From Halisarca cf. caerulea (lineage: Eukaryota; Porifera; Demospongiae; Chondrillida; Halisarcidae), in contig CAUJGJ010000371.1 of the NCBI GenBank assembly GCA_963170055.1, positions 2,697,011 through 2,761,010 on the forward strand: a stretch of DNA of 64,000 nucleotides, written 5' to 3'. Position numbers and translations under genes: made by a program. The notes beneath the pieces are model-generated. The model worked only from the letters and a program-made list of their open reading frames with translations, made no database searches and was not told the DNA's origin. How positions within the stretch are numbered: position 1 is the stretch's first letter; every line of letters begins with the position of its first letter. Positions 10,163 through 21,133 of this stretch are shown here, piece by piece.

Positions 10163-13100
10163 ATGGCTTTCGAGCTTGTCATTGTAGTGGTTTCGGTGGT
10201 AGCTGCCACACTTGTTGCCTTACGTTTTTTTTCTGCATTCCCTTCAAGTAGCCATTGGTATACTAGAATCAATGTTTCTACTATATTCGATGAGAACTGT
10301 GCTAGTCAATCAAGCAGGCGGAAGCGAAGTGGGAAGCATGATCGTAAAGTGAAAGTAGCGATCATCGGAGCAGGTGAGACTATGATAATGCGGATAGAGG
10401 ATTCTGTACGTATATGAAACATTTGCGTGTGATGCGTGTTTAGAAAACAAATCCTAATTTCTTGAGATCTCCGTTAGCCTACTGTGAGTCATCATACTAC
10501 ATAGAGTGGTATTAGAAGTCTATGATGCACGCGAGGGGTCTGCCACTAAGTAAAATGTGAGGTACTTCTCTACTGCACTCTCATGCAACTCGTAGAGAGG
10601 AAAAACTACAGTACTTGATTATAGCTCGTTGATGCAGTCTGATGTATCAAATGATTACACCAAATAAGGCTTCATAATATTACTGTGCACGCATAGGTCT
10701 TTTATATAATGAAAATTGCTAATTTTGTGTGTACTTATTGCTGCATTCTGTAATCCCCACAAAGCATACTTATCTAGACCTCCATCTATATGTGGAGTAG
10801 TATCCTGGCAATATATTACATAGGCAGAGGAATGGTTTGCCAAGTAGGGGGGGGGGGCTAAAAGCCATGCATATGATGGTGCACAAATGGTTAATATTGC
10901 AATTGTGTCCATGCATGCAATGCTATACACAGATAATATTTTATATTGATCATTGAGATTATAATTATAAGTACCAGTGTTTTATTCTTGTACTTTATTG
11001 TATATCACACTTTTTTCACAAAATGTGTTAAATATGCAGTCCAAACTCAACTTATTTGGGGGGCCAAAGACATTCTTGCCCCCCCCCTTTGTGATGAGTG
11101 AGGGGGCCATGGCCCCCCTGCCCCCCCCCCCCCCCCCCCCCTCCTATTCCGCCGCCTATGTATTAAGCTAGTCAATCTCCAGAGTCATTAATATACTGAT
11201 ACAGATACAGTAAATGTATTAATGTTACACAAAATTTTAAATTAATAATATTAACAGATAATGTTAGTCTCGTACCCAGACCGTCACTCGGGTGCCGCCA
11301 TTTTATGCCGCCCTCGGTAGAATAAAATGGCGGTCGGCGGGAGGGTCTGGGTATCAGACTAAGATAATGTGAACCTAACAGTTCACTTCCTATCCACTTC
11401 ATGAACATATTATTATAATAGATACAAAAGTGACTATAGCCTGTTTCAGATAAGCTCCTCCTTTCCAACTTTAAAAGAGTGCATGCAAACAAATTATTGA
11501 ATCATTGCTATATTTTGTTGATGCATTATATTTATGCTGTAGGTGTTGGTGGAACATCAGCTGCCTATTTCATCAATGATTTACTGAGGGATAGGGCTGA
11601 GATTCATGTCTATGGTGATGGTAAAGTTGGAGGAAGATCGGCAGTGGTTAATTTTGATGGTCACTCATATGAAGCTGGTGCAACCATTATTCACAAAGAC
11701 AACATGTATATGGCAGGTTTTGCAAAGAAATTTGGTGAGCTAGAAATATATTCATTGACAATTTAAAATATCAACGAAGTAGGAATTATTCCCACAGACT
11801 ATGGAGAAGTAGGAGAGGGGACTGTTTTTATTGTTATCTCTCAGTTTAGTCCAAGATAATACAACTCGGTGAGAAGTTAGGTCACCCCTAGTTGGGCTGG
11901 CAAGTGCAACCCTTATACAGACTGTCAGTCAAGACTGTTAGACTATAAGTACTTGGGTTAGTATGTACTCCTGGATACTAGTAAGTACTTATTGCTCTGT
12001 CTCTACTTCATGCAATACTATTGAAACCCCTTGAATGGTAAGTACCTCGATTTGACAGTGAGTACCTATTTTACCGGTTTTGACAGACATTTGAGCCTCA
12101 GGGTACTTACTGTCAAAGCTCTACTGCATGTATCAAGTGGCTAATAATATGCTTAATTACTTTGCAGTGATTCATGCACTTACCGCGAGTTTGCTATATC
12201 CTGGATTTAATTTACAGCTGCTCTTACCTTTGGCCTCTAGGTAAGGTTTCAATAGAAATTTTTCGCTGGTGGGAATTGCCTCTCTAGCTGTGTGAAATTC
12301 AATGTATAAGTTTAAGAGCACTAAATGGCTATGTTTCTGCACTCCTAGACAGATTTTATAAGAGCAGGTTGTCACAGTGGCCCTTAGACCAAGGTTGCTT
12401 AACATAGGTGCAGTATAACTATCTGTTCACACTTGGAAAATGCAGTATTTTACTACTGAATACAATTGAATTTGCTGCATGAGGTACTAGTATGTATATC
12501 TGTACATGATATGCTATGATTAGATTACGTACCTGCTGTGTTTACCGTTGCCTACATGATAGTTGTGATTTCCATTAATTGTACATTATAATTAATAGTG
12601 ACAGTCTGCCCTAAACTAACTGTTTGTGAGACTGATTCTACAATATAGTTATCTACAAAATTAATAATGATTTCATACAATGTAGTATTTGTTGGTCAAA
12701 ATACCACACATTGGTAAATTTTCACGACCAGTAATAGTGCTTACTAATTTCACAATTGAGGGGGTTAATTTTTTCAGGTATATTCTGATCATGATCTGGT
12801 AATTATGCAAAGGTAAGATGGAGGGCTTCATGCCACTTTAAATCGGGAATATGTCTTTTTCTACTAAAATGAAACAATCCATAAATTTCTTCAGTTGTGA
12901 AAATTTCCTGAATATGGTATTATAACTGCATGGTAATTTATAAATATTTACCTGCAGACATCAGTTATAGAAATACTGAAAAATGTGTTTATCTCTCTGT
13001 GTAGGCCTCACTCGGATTCCTAGGTCCTATGAAGGACGCATTGGAATATTTGATGGATTCAAGTTTGTATTCTGTACAAGCAGCAATGGAATATTGACAG

Positions 13101-15407
13101 CTCTCCGAATGCTATGGAGATATGGCCTATCATTATTAAAATTGAATAAGTTGGTTAATTCTAACTTTGATAAATTTGTCAACATCTATCATCTTCAGAA
13201 GCAAGGGCGGGCTTTCAAGACAGTTCCGGAAATGTTGACAGCTATGGGACATGACTTTCTACACATGACTCAGGTATGATACTCAAGTGTTTCAGTGCTA
13301 AAGATGTCATACTGTATGCGTAGATTTTTTCACAGGATGAATTTGATTTTGTGGATTTGAAGCCATGTGCAAAAAATTTAAGCCTGTGATAATGTAGGTC
13401 AAGTGTTTGTGTAATGACCAAAACAGCCATCAAACATGCAGTGGTTACCAGGAAGCACTGGATGCTGTTGCTATTTCTTTAATGACTTTCGTCCACAAAC
13501 AAAGGAAGTTTATATCAATAAAAGACTAAAAAGAAGGCTGGATTAAAGGGGAATCCACCAATCCACAAAGTAAAAACCAGTTGATCCTGTGAAAATTTGT
13601 ACAGGTACAGTATTAGTCTTTTTCCTTCATGAATCCTGCCATTTTGGTTGCACTCATGAGTCAGCCATACTGTGTGCCAAACTATCATCATTATGTATAT
13701 AGATTTAAGTTAACTACATAGGAAAGAAAAAATATTCACAAGCATATTAGAGAGGTTTAGCATAACGTATGAACGCTACATAGTAAGCTGATAGGTACGT
13801 TCGAAATTTAGTATGTTTTTTGTTTTAGCAAAACGTCAAAAAATTTATATGTAACGTTATAGCGACATAGAACGATGCCGAAGATCTTTTTGCGAGTTTT
13901 TGGCGATTCTGGGGGAGATTTGGGCCATGAAAGTGTTCTTTTACTATCAGAAATGGAACGCCATGCTGAAGAGCAGCAGTTAGCTGAGTAATGGAGGGAC
14001 CGTCAACACGAGCCTTATAACGTAGAGCAACAACGTACTAAGATACCTTGATACGTCGAAACCGTTACGAAGAACGTTCTAATTTTCCATGCGAAACGTA
14101 GTAAGCTTATTACGTAACGTTTTACATAGTGCTAAACCTCTCTATAATGCATCAGCTTTTATCTCCACCAATCTATCCCACTGTCACTACCTAGGGCGAT
14201 GGAACCATGCATACATTGATCACTGTGACGGTATTTGATAAGATGGTGTAACATATTTAATCAATGTACAATCAGACCTCACTTATCCACACACATCTGT
14301 TCTGGACGAAATAGCAGATAAAGTGAGGGAACTGGATAAATTGAGGGAGCAGTAGTATAGTGTACAGTAGGATTATGGCAGTTATGTTTGTTATCGAGTA
14401 CAGTAACATTCAAGTAAAAACTACTGCAGAAAGTGAGGGAACTAGATATTTGAGGTGCGGATAAGTGAGGTCTCACTGTATGTAATTCATGCACTTCTGA
14501 ATTACCTATGTAGATATCTGCCCAAGAATATTTTGCAGGTGAGCTTGGTTTGAACAAGCGCACTGTTGATGAACTGGTGACATCAGCAGTGACTGTTATC
14601 TATGATCAAACATGTAATGCTAATGCTTTTGTGGCCATGGCTAGCCTGGCTGGTGTTCAGAGAGACAGTCTATGGTCTGTCCTTGGTGGTAATTTCCAAG
14701 TTGCCCAAGATTGTCTGAAGGAATCTGGAGCTCAATTCCATGCTACCCGAGTCACTTGTATTAAGAAACAAATCAATGACAGTGGATCTGTAATGTACAT
14801 TCTAACTGATTCAAGTACTAGTGAAACATCGGTTTATGATGCTGTAATCCTTGCTGCCCCGTTGTGTAACTGTGGCATTACGTTTGAAGGCTTTGATTGT
14901 CCAATCTACACCAAGGCATCAATGCAGCCATACCATCAGACTGTGGCCACATTTGTTAAGGGACAAATTAATCCAAGATTTTTCGGAGAGTCGTCATTAG
15001 ATGAGAACTTTCCACTCAATATTCTGACAACAGAAATGGTCAACCCTGATGCGAAGACAAGCTCTCACGGCATTGCATTGCCAGTTGATGTTGAGGAGAA
15101 ACAACTGAGTGTTTTCCGCCAGTGTCTCTCAAAAGATCCTACAAGAATTTGGAAGGTATTTTCTAGTGAGCCTCTCTTGAAAGAAGACATTTCAAAGCTT
15201 TTTACATCCCATGAGAAAGTCCAGGAGAATGTGTGGACAGCATATCCACAATTCTCTCCACCTGAGGATTTCAGCCCTTTTGTATTAGATAATTCAAAAC
15301 TTTTTTACATCAACTGCATAGAGAAAGTTGCTAGTGCTATGGAAATGAGCATGATTGGAGCCAAAAACTGTGCACTTCTACTAGATAGTGTTGTAGAGTT
15401 TGAATAA
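10163..15407 (+). CDS. PCYOX1-like: Prenylcysteine oxidase (FAD-dependent thioether oxidase)
   Basis: Exons are 10163-10373, 11543-11734, 13005-13273 and 14514-15407 (junction phases 1, 1, 0), giving 521 aa against about 505 in vertebrates. The ATG has a good context (acaaaaATGG). Residues 4-22 are a hydrophobic signal or anchor segment. The FAD/NAD Rossmann motif VAIIGAGVGG (65-74) is split by intron 1. Exon 2 has VGGRSAVVNFDGHSYEAGA. Exon 4 must start at ATATCTGCC, because the later cag near 14538 would shift the frame. Its C-terminus contains ASAMEMS, a hallmark of the family. In known animals this enzyme oxidises the thioether of farnesyl- or geranylgeranyl-cysteine from degraded prenylated proteins, releasing cysteine and an aldehyde in the lysosome. 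Introns carry inverted-repeat insertions (10819-11160, 11265-11361, 13748-14144, 14269-14478), and intron 2 (11735-13004) shows nothing else. A broken copy lies at 26241-28252. Confidence 0.94.
10819..11160. mobile_element. Inverted-repeat DNA element in intron 1, 5-bp TSD (tatta)
   Basis: The ends cataggcagaggaat and attccgccgcctatg are inverted repeats with few mismatches. tatta is duplicated at 10814-10818 and 11161-11165. A G tract follows the left end and a C tract of about 20 precedes the right end. The paralogous site in the pseudogene near 26827 (cctggcttcaagctagtc) lacks the insertion. Confidence 0.85.
11265..11361. mobile_element. Hairpin MITE with 9-bp TSD (agataatgt), copy 1
   Basis: TAGTCTCGTACCCAGACC at the left is mirrored by GGTCTGGGTATCAGACTA at the right, and the inner arms contain ccgccattttat / aataaaatggcgg. 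The flanks 11256-11264 and 11362-11370 are identical (agataatgt). A 9-bp duplication suits a Mutator-like transposase acting in trans. Confidence 0.85.
13748..14144. mobile_element. Inverted-repeat DNA element in intron 3
   Basis: ttagagaggtttagca at the left is the inverted copy of tgctaaacctctctata at the right. Inner arms also match partly (aacgtt and cgaaacgtagtaagc blocks). The corresponding site in the pseudogene appears to lack it (near 28461-28472). The exact target duplication is unclear. Confidence 0.7.
14269..14478. mobile_element. TA-flanked Tigger/pogo-like MITE next to a splice acceptor
   Basis: The ends CAATCAGACCTCACTTATCC and GGATAAGTGAGGTCTCACTG are inverted repeats. TA flanks both (14267-14268 and 14479-14480). 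It ends 35 bp before exon 4 of the prenylcysteine oxidase gene. The pseudogene copy near 28290 has the same flanks without the element. Confidence 0.85.
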
Positions 15408-16284
15408 CGCTTTTGTCATTATAGAATTATTGCAAATATTTGCATGATATTATGTAGATTAACTTTGTTTGCCTTAATTATTGTATTCATGCATCTAACC
15501 TTTGCCATATTTGGAGACTCATGTAGATGCGATTTTGGTGTAGCCATGAGTTCACACTGCATGTGTGAGTGAGCTGAGATAACCTGGTTAATACACACAA
15601 TTAATATAACTGTCTGACACCTAACACGTAATAGTTTAGCACCTTTTACATCTCATCGGGTCCTATTGTGTACATGGTACTGTACTTCACTGCTATGGAT
15701 GCCTCTACTACCATGCTACGGGACGTGGAGACCATAGGATGGGTCTTTGGCCAGAGTGGCTACTATTACTACATGTTTGGATGCTGCACAGCAACAACCA
15801 ACAGGTCTTAGTACAATAGTAATCATTATTTGCGGTCCTTAACTATTAAATCTCACTTCTTGCTACGGTTACATGCCACCCTACTTTTACTTTGTAGTTA
15901 CATCATTGGATAGTTCCTTTGCATGTGACTATATATCTGCGATATGTATTCAATCCATTATTATATTAATTATTGTGATTTGTCATTCTTCAAGATTTCT
16001 TTATAGGAACAGCAACTGCTTAGCTACAGACTAAATTAGTTAATTTTACGGGTTTAATGGTCATTGCAATATATTCAGGCTTTGTAACCTTTCAAGAGTG
16101 AACTTAAACCCAGGAGACCATGCATCTCTTCTTTTCCCATTCTAATTACCTGATCAAAATTATTGACCATTCATAATTTTCAATAAAATGATGCCAGCAC
16201 CAATTTGAGTGCTGATATCGATCGATCTGTGATAGAATGCACTAAAGTGTCTTGCAGTATGAATTCTTATAACCATGCAGGACA

Positions 16285-16340
<56 letters not shown>

Positions 16341-16343
16341 TAC

Positions 16344-16376
<33 letters not shown>

Positions 16377-16379
16377 TAC

Positions 16380-16446
<67 letters not shown>

Positions 16447-16669
16447 GGTGGGTAGGTGTGTGTGGGTGTGTGATGGTGCATGTTTTGTTTAAGCTAACCT
16501 GATCGATCTTACTCTTAGCAGAGACATTTCTTAGACTACTAGCGACTAAGTGTAAGACTAACTTTACACCTTCGCAGGTACATTCACAGCTGTGCAGCAC
16601 ATGTGTAGCTATACATCACATGGCACAGTACTACATGATTGACATTCACATTGCTCAAACATATGCACA
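15408..16669. other. 3' flank of prenylcysteine oxidase; no gene
   Basis: No exon is supported. The first 230 bp recur, inverted, at about 27000-27205 next to the pseudogene. Segments near 15950-16030 and 16160-16540 resemble 34125-34215 and 34670-34810, suggesting old block duplication. A possible poly(A) signal (caataaaatga) lies near 16182. Confidence 0.6.
16286..16472. repeat. (TG)n microsatellite with TGGG tail
   Basis: TG repeats with two tgtatgtgtgtacttg interruptions, ending in a GGGT repeat near 16438-16456. Confidence 0.97.
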
Positions 16670-19660
16670 TGTAGGGGTGATGATCAGTGAAAAATTCTGT
16701 GCGGAGTGGAGTGCTAAAGTAGTTAATAGGGATTTGGAGGATTTAGCGTGGGAAGCATGACGAGGACAGCGTGCTGTTCATGGGTGTGTGTTACATACGT
16801 ACCTCCGATATCTTCCAGTAGAGAAATCCAATTGGAAGAGGTACTTTTGTCAATATTGGAGCAGGTAGATCGAGACCTATTCAACCATGAGGAGTGTGTT
16901 AATGTGCGGGGACTTCAATGATAGATGTGGTACAATCTAGTTGAATATGATAGTGTAGAAAATTGAGTGCCTCTGGATGGAGTGGTAAATAAATAAGGAG
17001 AGAAGTTAGTGGAGATGATGAGGGGGCTAGAAATGGGTATTGATTATGGTGGAAGGGAGAAAGATGCATTTACATGTATTTCTAAGCAGGGCTGATCAGT
17101 AGTTGATTATTGCATTATGGGGTGTGAGGATCTAGACAGAGTGGACAATTTCCGGGTCAAGACAATGTCTGAGTGGAAGCAGGAAGAGCACCAGACCACC
17201 AGACCACTCAGTCCTGCTGTGGAATTGGGTTTCAGACGGAGAAGGAATATTAGGTGCTCGTGTGAGGGGGCAGATGAGAGCAGAAAGATGATCCCATCAG
17301 ATTATTTGAGAAATGATGATGGTAGGATTGAGGATCTATGTGAGAGTTTGAGGACCATTGGGTATATGATCAAAAGAAACTAGAATCTGTATAATGAATC
17401 TTAAAGTGTATTTCATATACTTGGTTTTGATTGTTCAGCGTGATTGTGCTCCTGCAGACATTTAGGGTTCTGCAGCCCTTAAGTTATATTATACTTGTTG
17501 TTTCGATTTTGCTTTTTAGGCTTTTTATTGTCAGTCATTGTAGTATAGTCTATATTCATGTTTCTTGATGGCCTCACAAGACATACACTTTGATTTTCAT
17601 GCAATGTTTCACTGTGAATGTTTGAGTTCATTAGTAGCTTTTTGATCACTCTTGTGTGTTTTTGCTTTTCCATCTGCACTGCTTGCATGGAAAGGTGCAG
17701 CAGCTTTTGGGTCAAGGGCCATTTTGGCCTAATATGGACAATTTATGGATATAATGGTCGGTGGCTTGGTGGAAGTTCCATGCACTGCAGAAGAAGAGGA
17801 TGAAAAGTCAACCATCATGGTTTACCAAGTTACTGGTAGGATTGAGCCATGCAGGAAGTCTTTAGGGAGGAGAAACTGTGAGTTACTGACAACTTCTGTG
17901 GCATATCTCTGACCTCTGTGCATGGTGGCATATCTCTAACCTCTGTGGTATACAAAGTGCTATGTATGGTCCTAAATAGGAGGCTGTCCTCGTTAGCTGA
18001 GGAAGATGGGCTCATTGTTGAAGGGCAGGTAGGGTTTTATATAGGTTGAGAAGATGTAGAGATCAAATTCTTTCTTTAATTGATTCTCCTTGCCCAAACT
18101 TGAATCTCAGAAAGGGATTTGGGATGTTGTAACTTTGTGGATTTTCATGAAGTATATGATAGGGTCAACAGGGAAAAGCTGTGAGTATGTCTAAAATGTG
18201 GGGGTGGAAGGTCGTATGTTAGAGTTTCTTCTGGCCTCTTATGCAGATAATTATTATGAAGGAAAAGTAGCTAAATTGATTAGTGAGGAATTCTTGACAA
18301 GTGTGGGGCTGAGACAAGGATGTGTGCTTTCTCTGTTGTTGTTCTCTCTTTACATTAGTGGTATGGTGGTTGAGTTCAGGAGACAAGGAAGGGGTGTGAA
18401 GTGTAATGGGGTGGTGGTACCAGATCTTCTATTTGCTGATGACACAGCACTAATTAGTGAGGATGCCAATGGTATGAGGGAGAGCCTCCAATGTATGGTC
18501 AGATGGTGCGGTGAGTGGGGTGCTGAGATCAATACAGAGAAATCTGGGGTTCACTTAAGAAAGAGACAATTGAAAGATCCCATATTTGAAAAGTTTACTA
18601 TTGGTGACAGCAAGGTACGTACCAATATGGTGGCTGAGTTTAATACTTTGGCTGTATGATTGATGAGATTCAGGATTTGAATAGTATGATAGAGTGTAGA
18701 GCAAGGATGGAGAGGAGTGAATTGAGCATGTGGATGCAGAGGTGTAGGTCTTCTGTTGGGGATTTGCACTTTGATGGCTTCTATGGTGGATACTATGTGA
18801 TGTATAAAGGTACCTGGGGAAATTACAGGTACAGAGTTGACCAACTGCAGATAAGAGGATTCTGGATGTTTATAGGAGTGGGCAGGTATCATCCCAGGGC
18901 AGCACTATAGGAATTGAAATGGGTATACTGCCTTTAGTATTCATGGGAGGCCAGAATCAGATGCATGCTATTCTGCATGGTCTAAGATGATGTGTAGTCC
19001 AGTGTATGAAGGGAGGTTACTAAAGAGGACGGCACTTGAGACTGTGGGGAATAGAGGGAGGGGGGGATGGATTAGGAAGATAAGGGCATGTGCTAGGTAG
19101 TTCTAATGGGAGGACGTGACTGGGAAATCTGTTAAAGGGATGATCAGTATGAGATTAAGGATATGTTGAGGGGAATTGCACGGGGAAGGGTGACAGAAGA
19201 GTGAGGTAGGGATTTGCAGTGAAGCTTAAACGTGACCTGAAGTCTCTGCATGAGAGTGGATCAAGATCCACCTGTGCATGTGTACCTAACAAAGTACAGA
19301 GGTTGTGTGTGCACTGTTCTCTACATAAAGTTGAAGGCATGTACCATTGGCTGATGAAATGTCCAGGGAGAGTAGGGCCAAGCTGATTGACAAGGTGAAT
19401 TGTCTTCTTGACATGCCAGATATCATACTGAAGAGGAGGTTGCAGATTTTGTAGTGGATAGGGCGTGCACCAATGTGCAATTGATCAAAGTATAGTGTAG
19501 TATATGAGTATCAAAGTGGTGTGAAATGAGAGATTTGAGCAATAATTATTGTCCCAAGCTTTTGTAATAGGGTGCATGTGCATGTAATAATCACTGTGGT
19601 ACGTGTATTATGTGTATGTGATGGTGCTGCATTGGGCCATGTTGGTCATATAGTGTTGCA
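16670..19660 (+). pseudogene. Decayed non-LTR retrotransposon (LINE)
   Basis: This is a + strand relic in several broken frames. An endonuclease-like part includes CGDFNDRCG near 16899-16926 and SVVDYCIMG near 17100-17125. Reverse-transcriptase blocks follow: GISLTSVVYKVLC and LNRRL near 17930-17985, FVDFHEVYDRVNREKL near 18134-18180, and an open piece at 18198-18659 with LRQGCVLSLLLFSLY and the catalytic LLFADDTA. A Cys/His segment (CVHCSLHK, YHWLMKCP) near 19307-19365 matches the C-terminal finger common in such elements. Stops and frameshifts are frequent, so it is dead. It ends just before the 5' flank of dispanin A. Confidence 0.85.
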
Positions 19661-19813
19661 AGACACGATGCACTGGAATAATATAGTAGTCTGGCGTATA
19701 GCCGGTTCCTACTCGGCCATTTTCGTGTGCTCGCCCATGCATTGATTTGACGTCAGCCCTCGAACGCCAAGTTGAAACGTGACGGTGAAAGACAGTGGAT
19801 CACCATCGAGATC

Positions 19814-21100
19814 ATGAGCTACCAGTCTTTGAAAGATGGTACGTGATAGTATAAATGACCGAACATCCAATTTGGTTTGTCCACAGGTACTTAGATACTA
19901 CTGCACTTAGATATTCTGTACGTCCCCGTACGCAAGTATAGAATACCTATGGTTTGTGTGGCCATGCACAGACGCTTTCTATGGTAAGACGTGATCGACG
20001 ATTATGTGATCAACTCACAGGTACGTAAAGTAGGGAGAGCCGTTCACAGGATCTGTGCTGTGAGTGTGCATGGTGTGGCTTCCTAAAATCGGTGATTTAT
20101 TTCGAATAGTATAATTTTTCGAATGCTTAGATAAGGGTATTTGGCACTAACAAGTAATTTAATGCTTAAAATTGTTTATATTTACCCGTGTTCCCTGGTC
20201 ATTGGTCCTGCAGAGGGAACATACTTAGCTTAGGACATCTAGTGTAACATTTATTACCAACACTACACGGCACTTCTACTTTAAGTACGCCTGTGGAATG
20301 TACTACCTCCAATTGACATTTCACTTCCCTTTAGTCACCTTAAGATCTCATTAATAATATTTTTTAGAGTCACTTTAGAGTTAACTTCAATCCAGATTAT
20401 CCTTGTACATTCCACCTTGTTTGTCCATGTTCCAACTATCATTTGTCACATCCGCAAATTTCTGATTTCTCATGCATGTATATGTGTTTCACCAGTGTTA
20501 TGATAATTTGTATGCCTCAACTTAATTTCTGACCACGTCACATGTTGATGTTTGGACCATCAATCACACTTGCATCATCTGATTATTTTTCACTGTCACT
20601 ACTTCCTCACCCAACAATGTGTGATTGTAAAGTTTGAATTGAATTGAATTGAATTCAGCAACTGTATCCTAAAAGTATTACACTATTCTGTATTTCCTTG
20701 GTATAAGCAACAGACACTATATACTAAGGTCACATTGTATAGAGTGTCTATATAAGCATAATCAATGCGGGTTCATGTTGTTGAAATAGCTGTCATCCCA
20801 TCAACAGCACAAAGAGTATAAATACCAATGACAAGAGAAGAGACATGTAGAAGCATACAGTAATGATTTACTAACTGTAAACAATATTAGAATATCAGTT
20901 AAACTGATTTGAATACTAGACATTGATGAGCTATTTGTGGCGTCAAACAGTGGAAGTGGGAGGTGAAGCACATGAATGACAACAGGATGTGGGTTGCACC
21001 CTTGTACTATAAGATATGTATAATATATATAGTCAATCTACATAAGCCCCTGCATGCATGGTATTTCCTTCCGGAGATGAAGATCGTATAGACCCTATAT

Positions 21101-21133
<33 letters not shown>

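Noticed and set aside
14539..15407. Exon 4 of prenylcysteine oxidase starting after the cag at 14538
   Set aside because: That junction puts the exon out of frame with exon 3 (TGA within five codons). The acceptor ending at 14513 keeps the frame and adds residues typical of the family.
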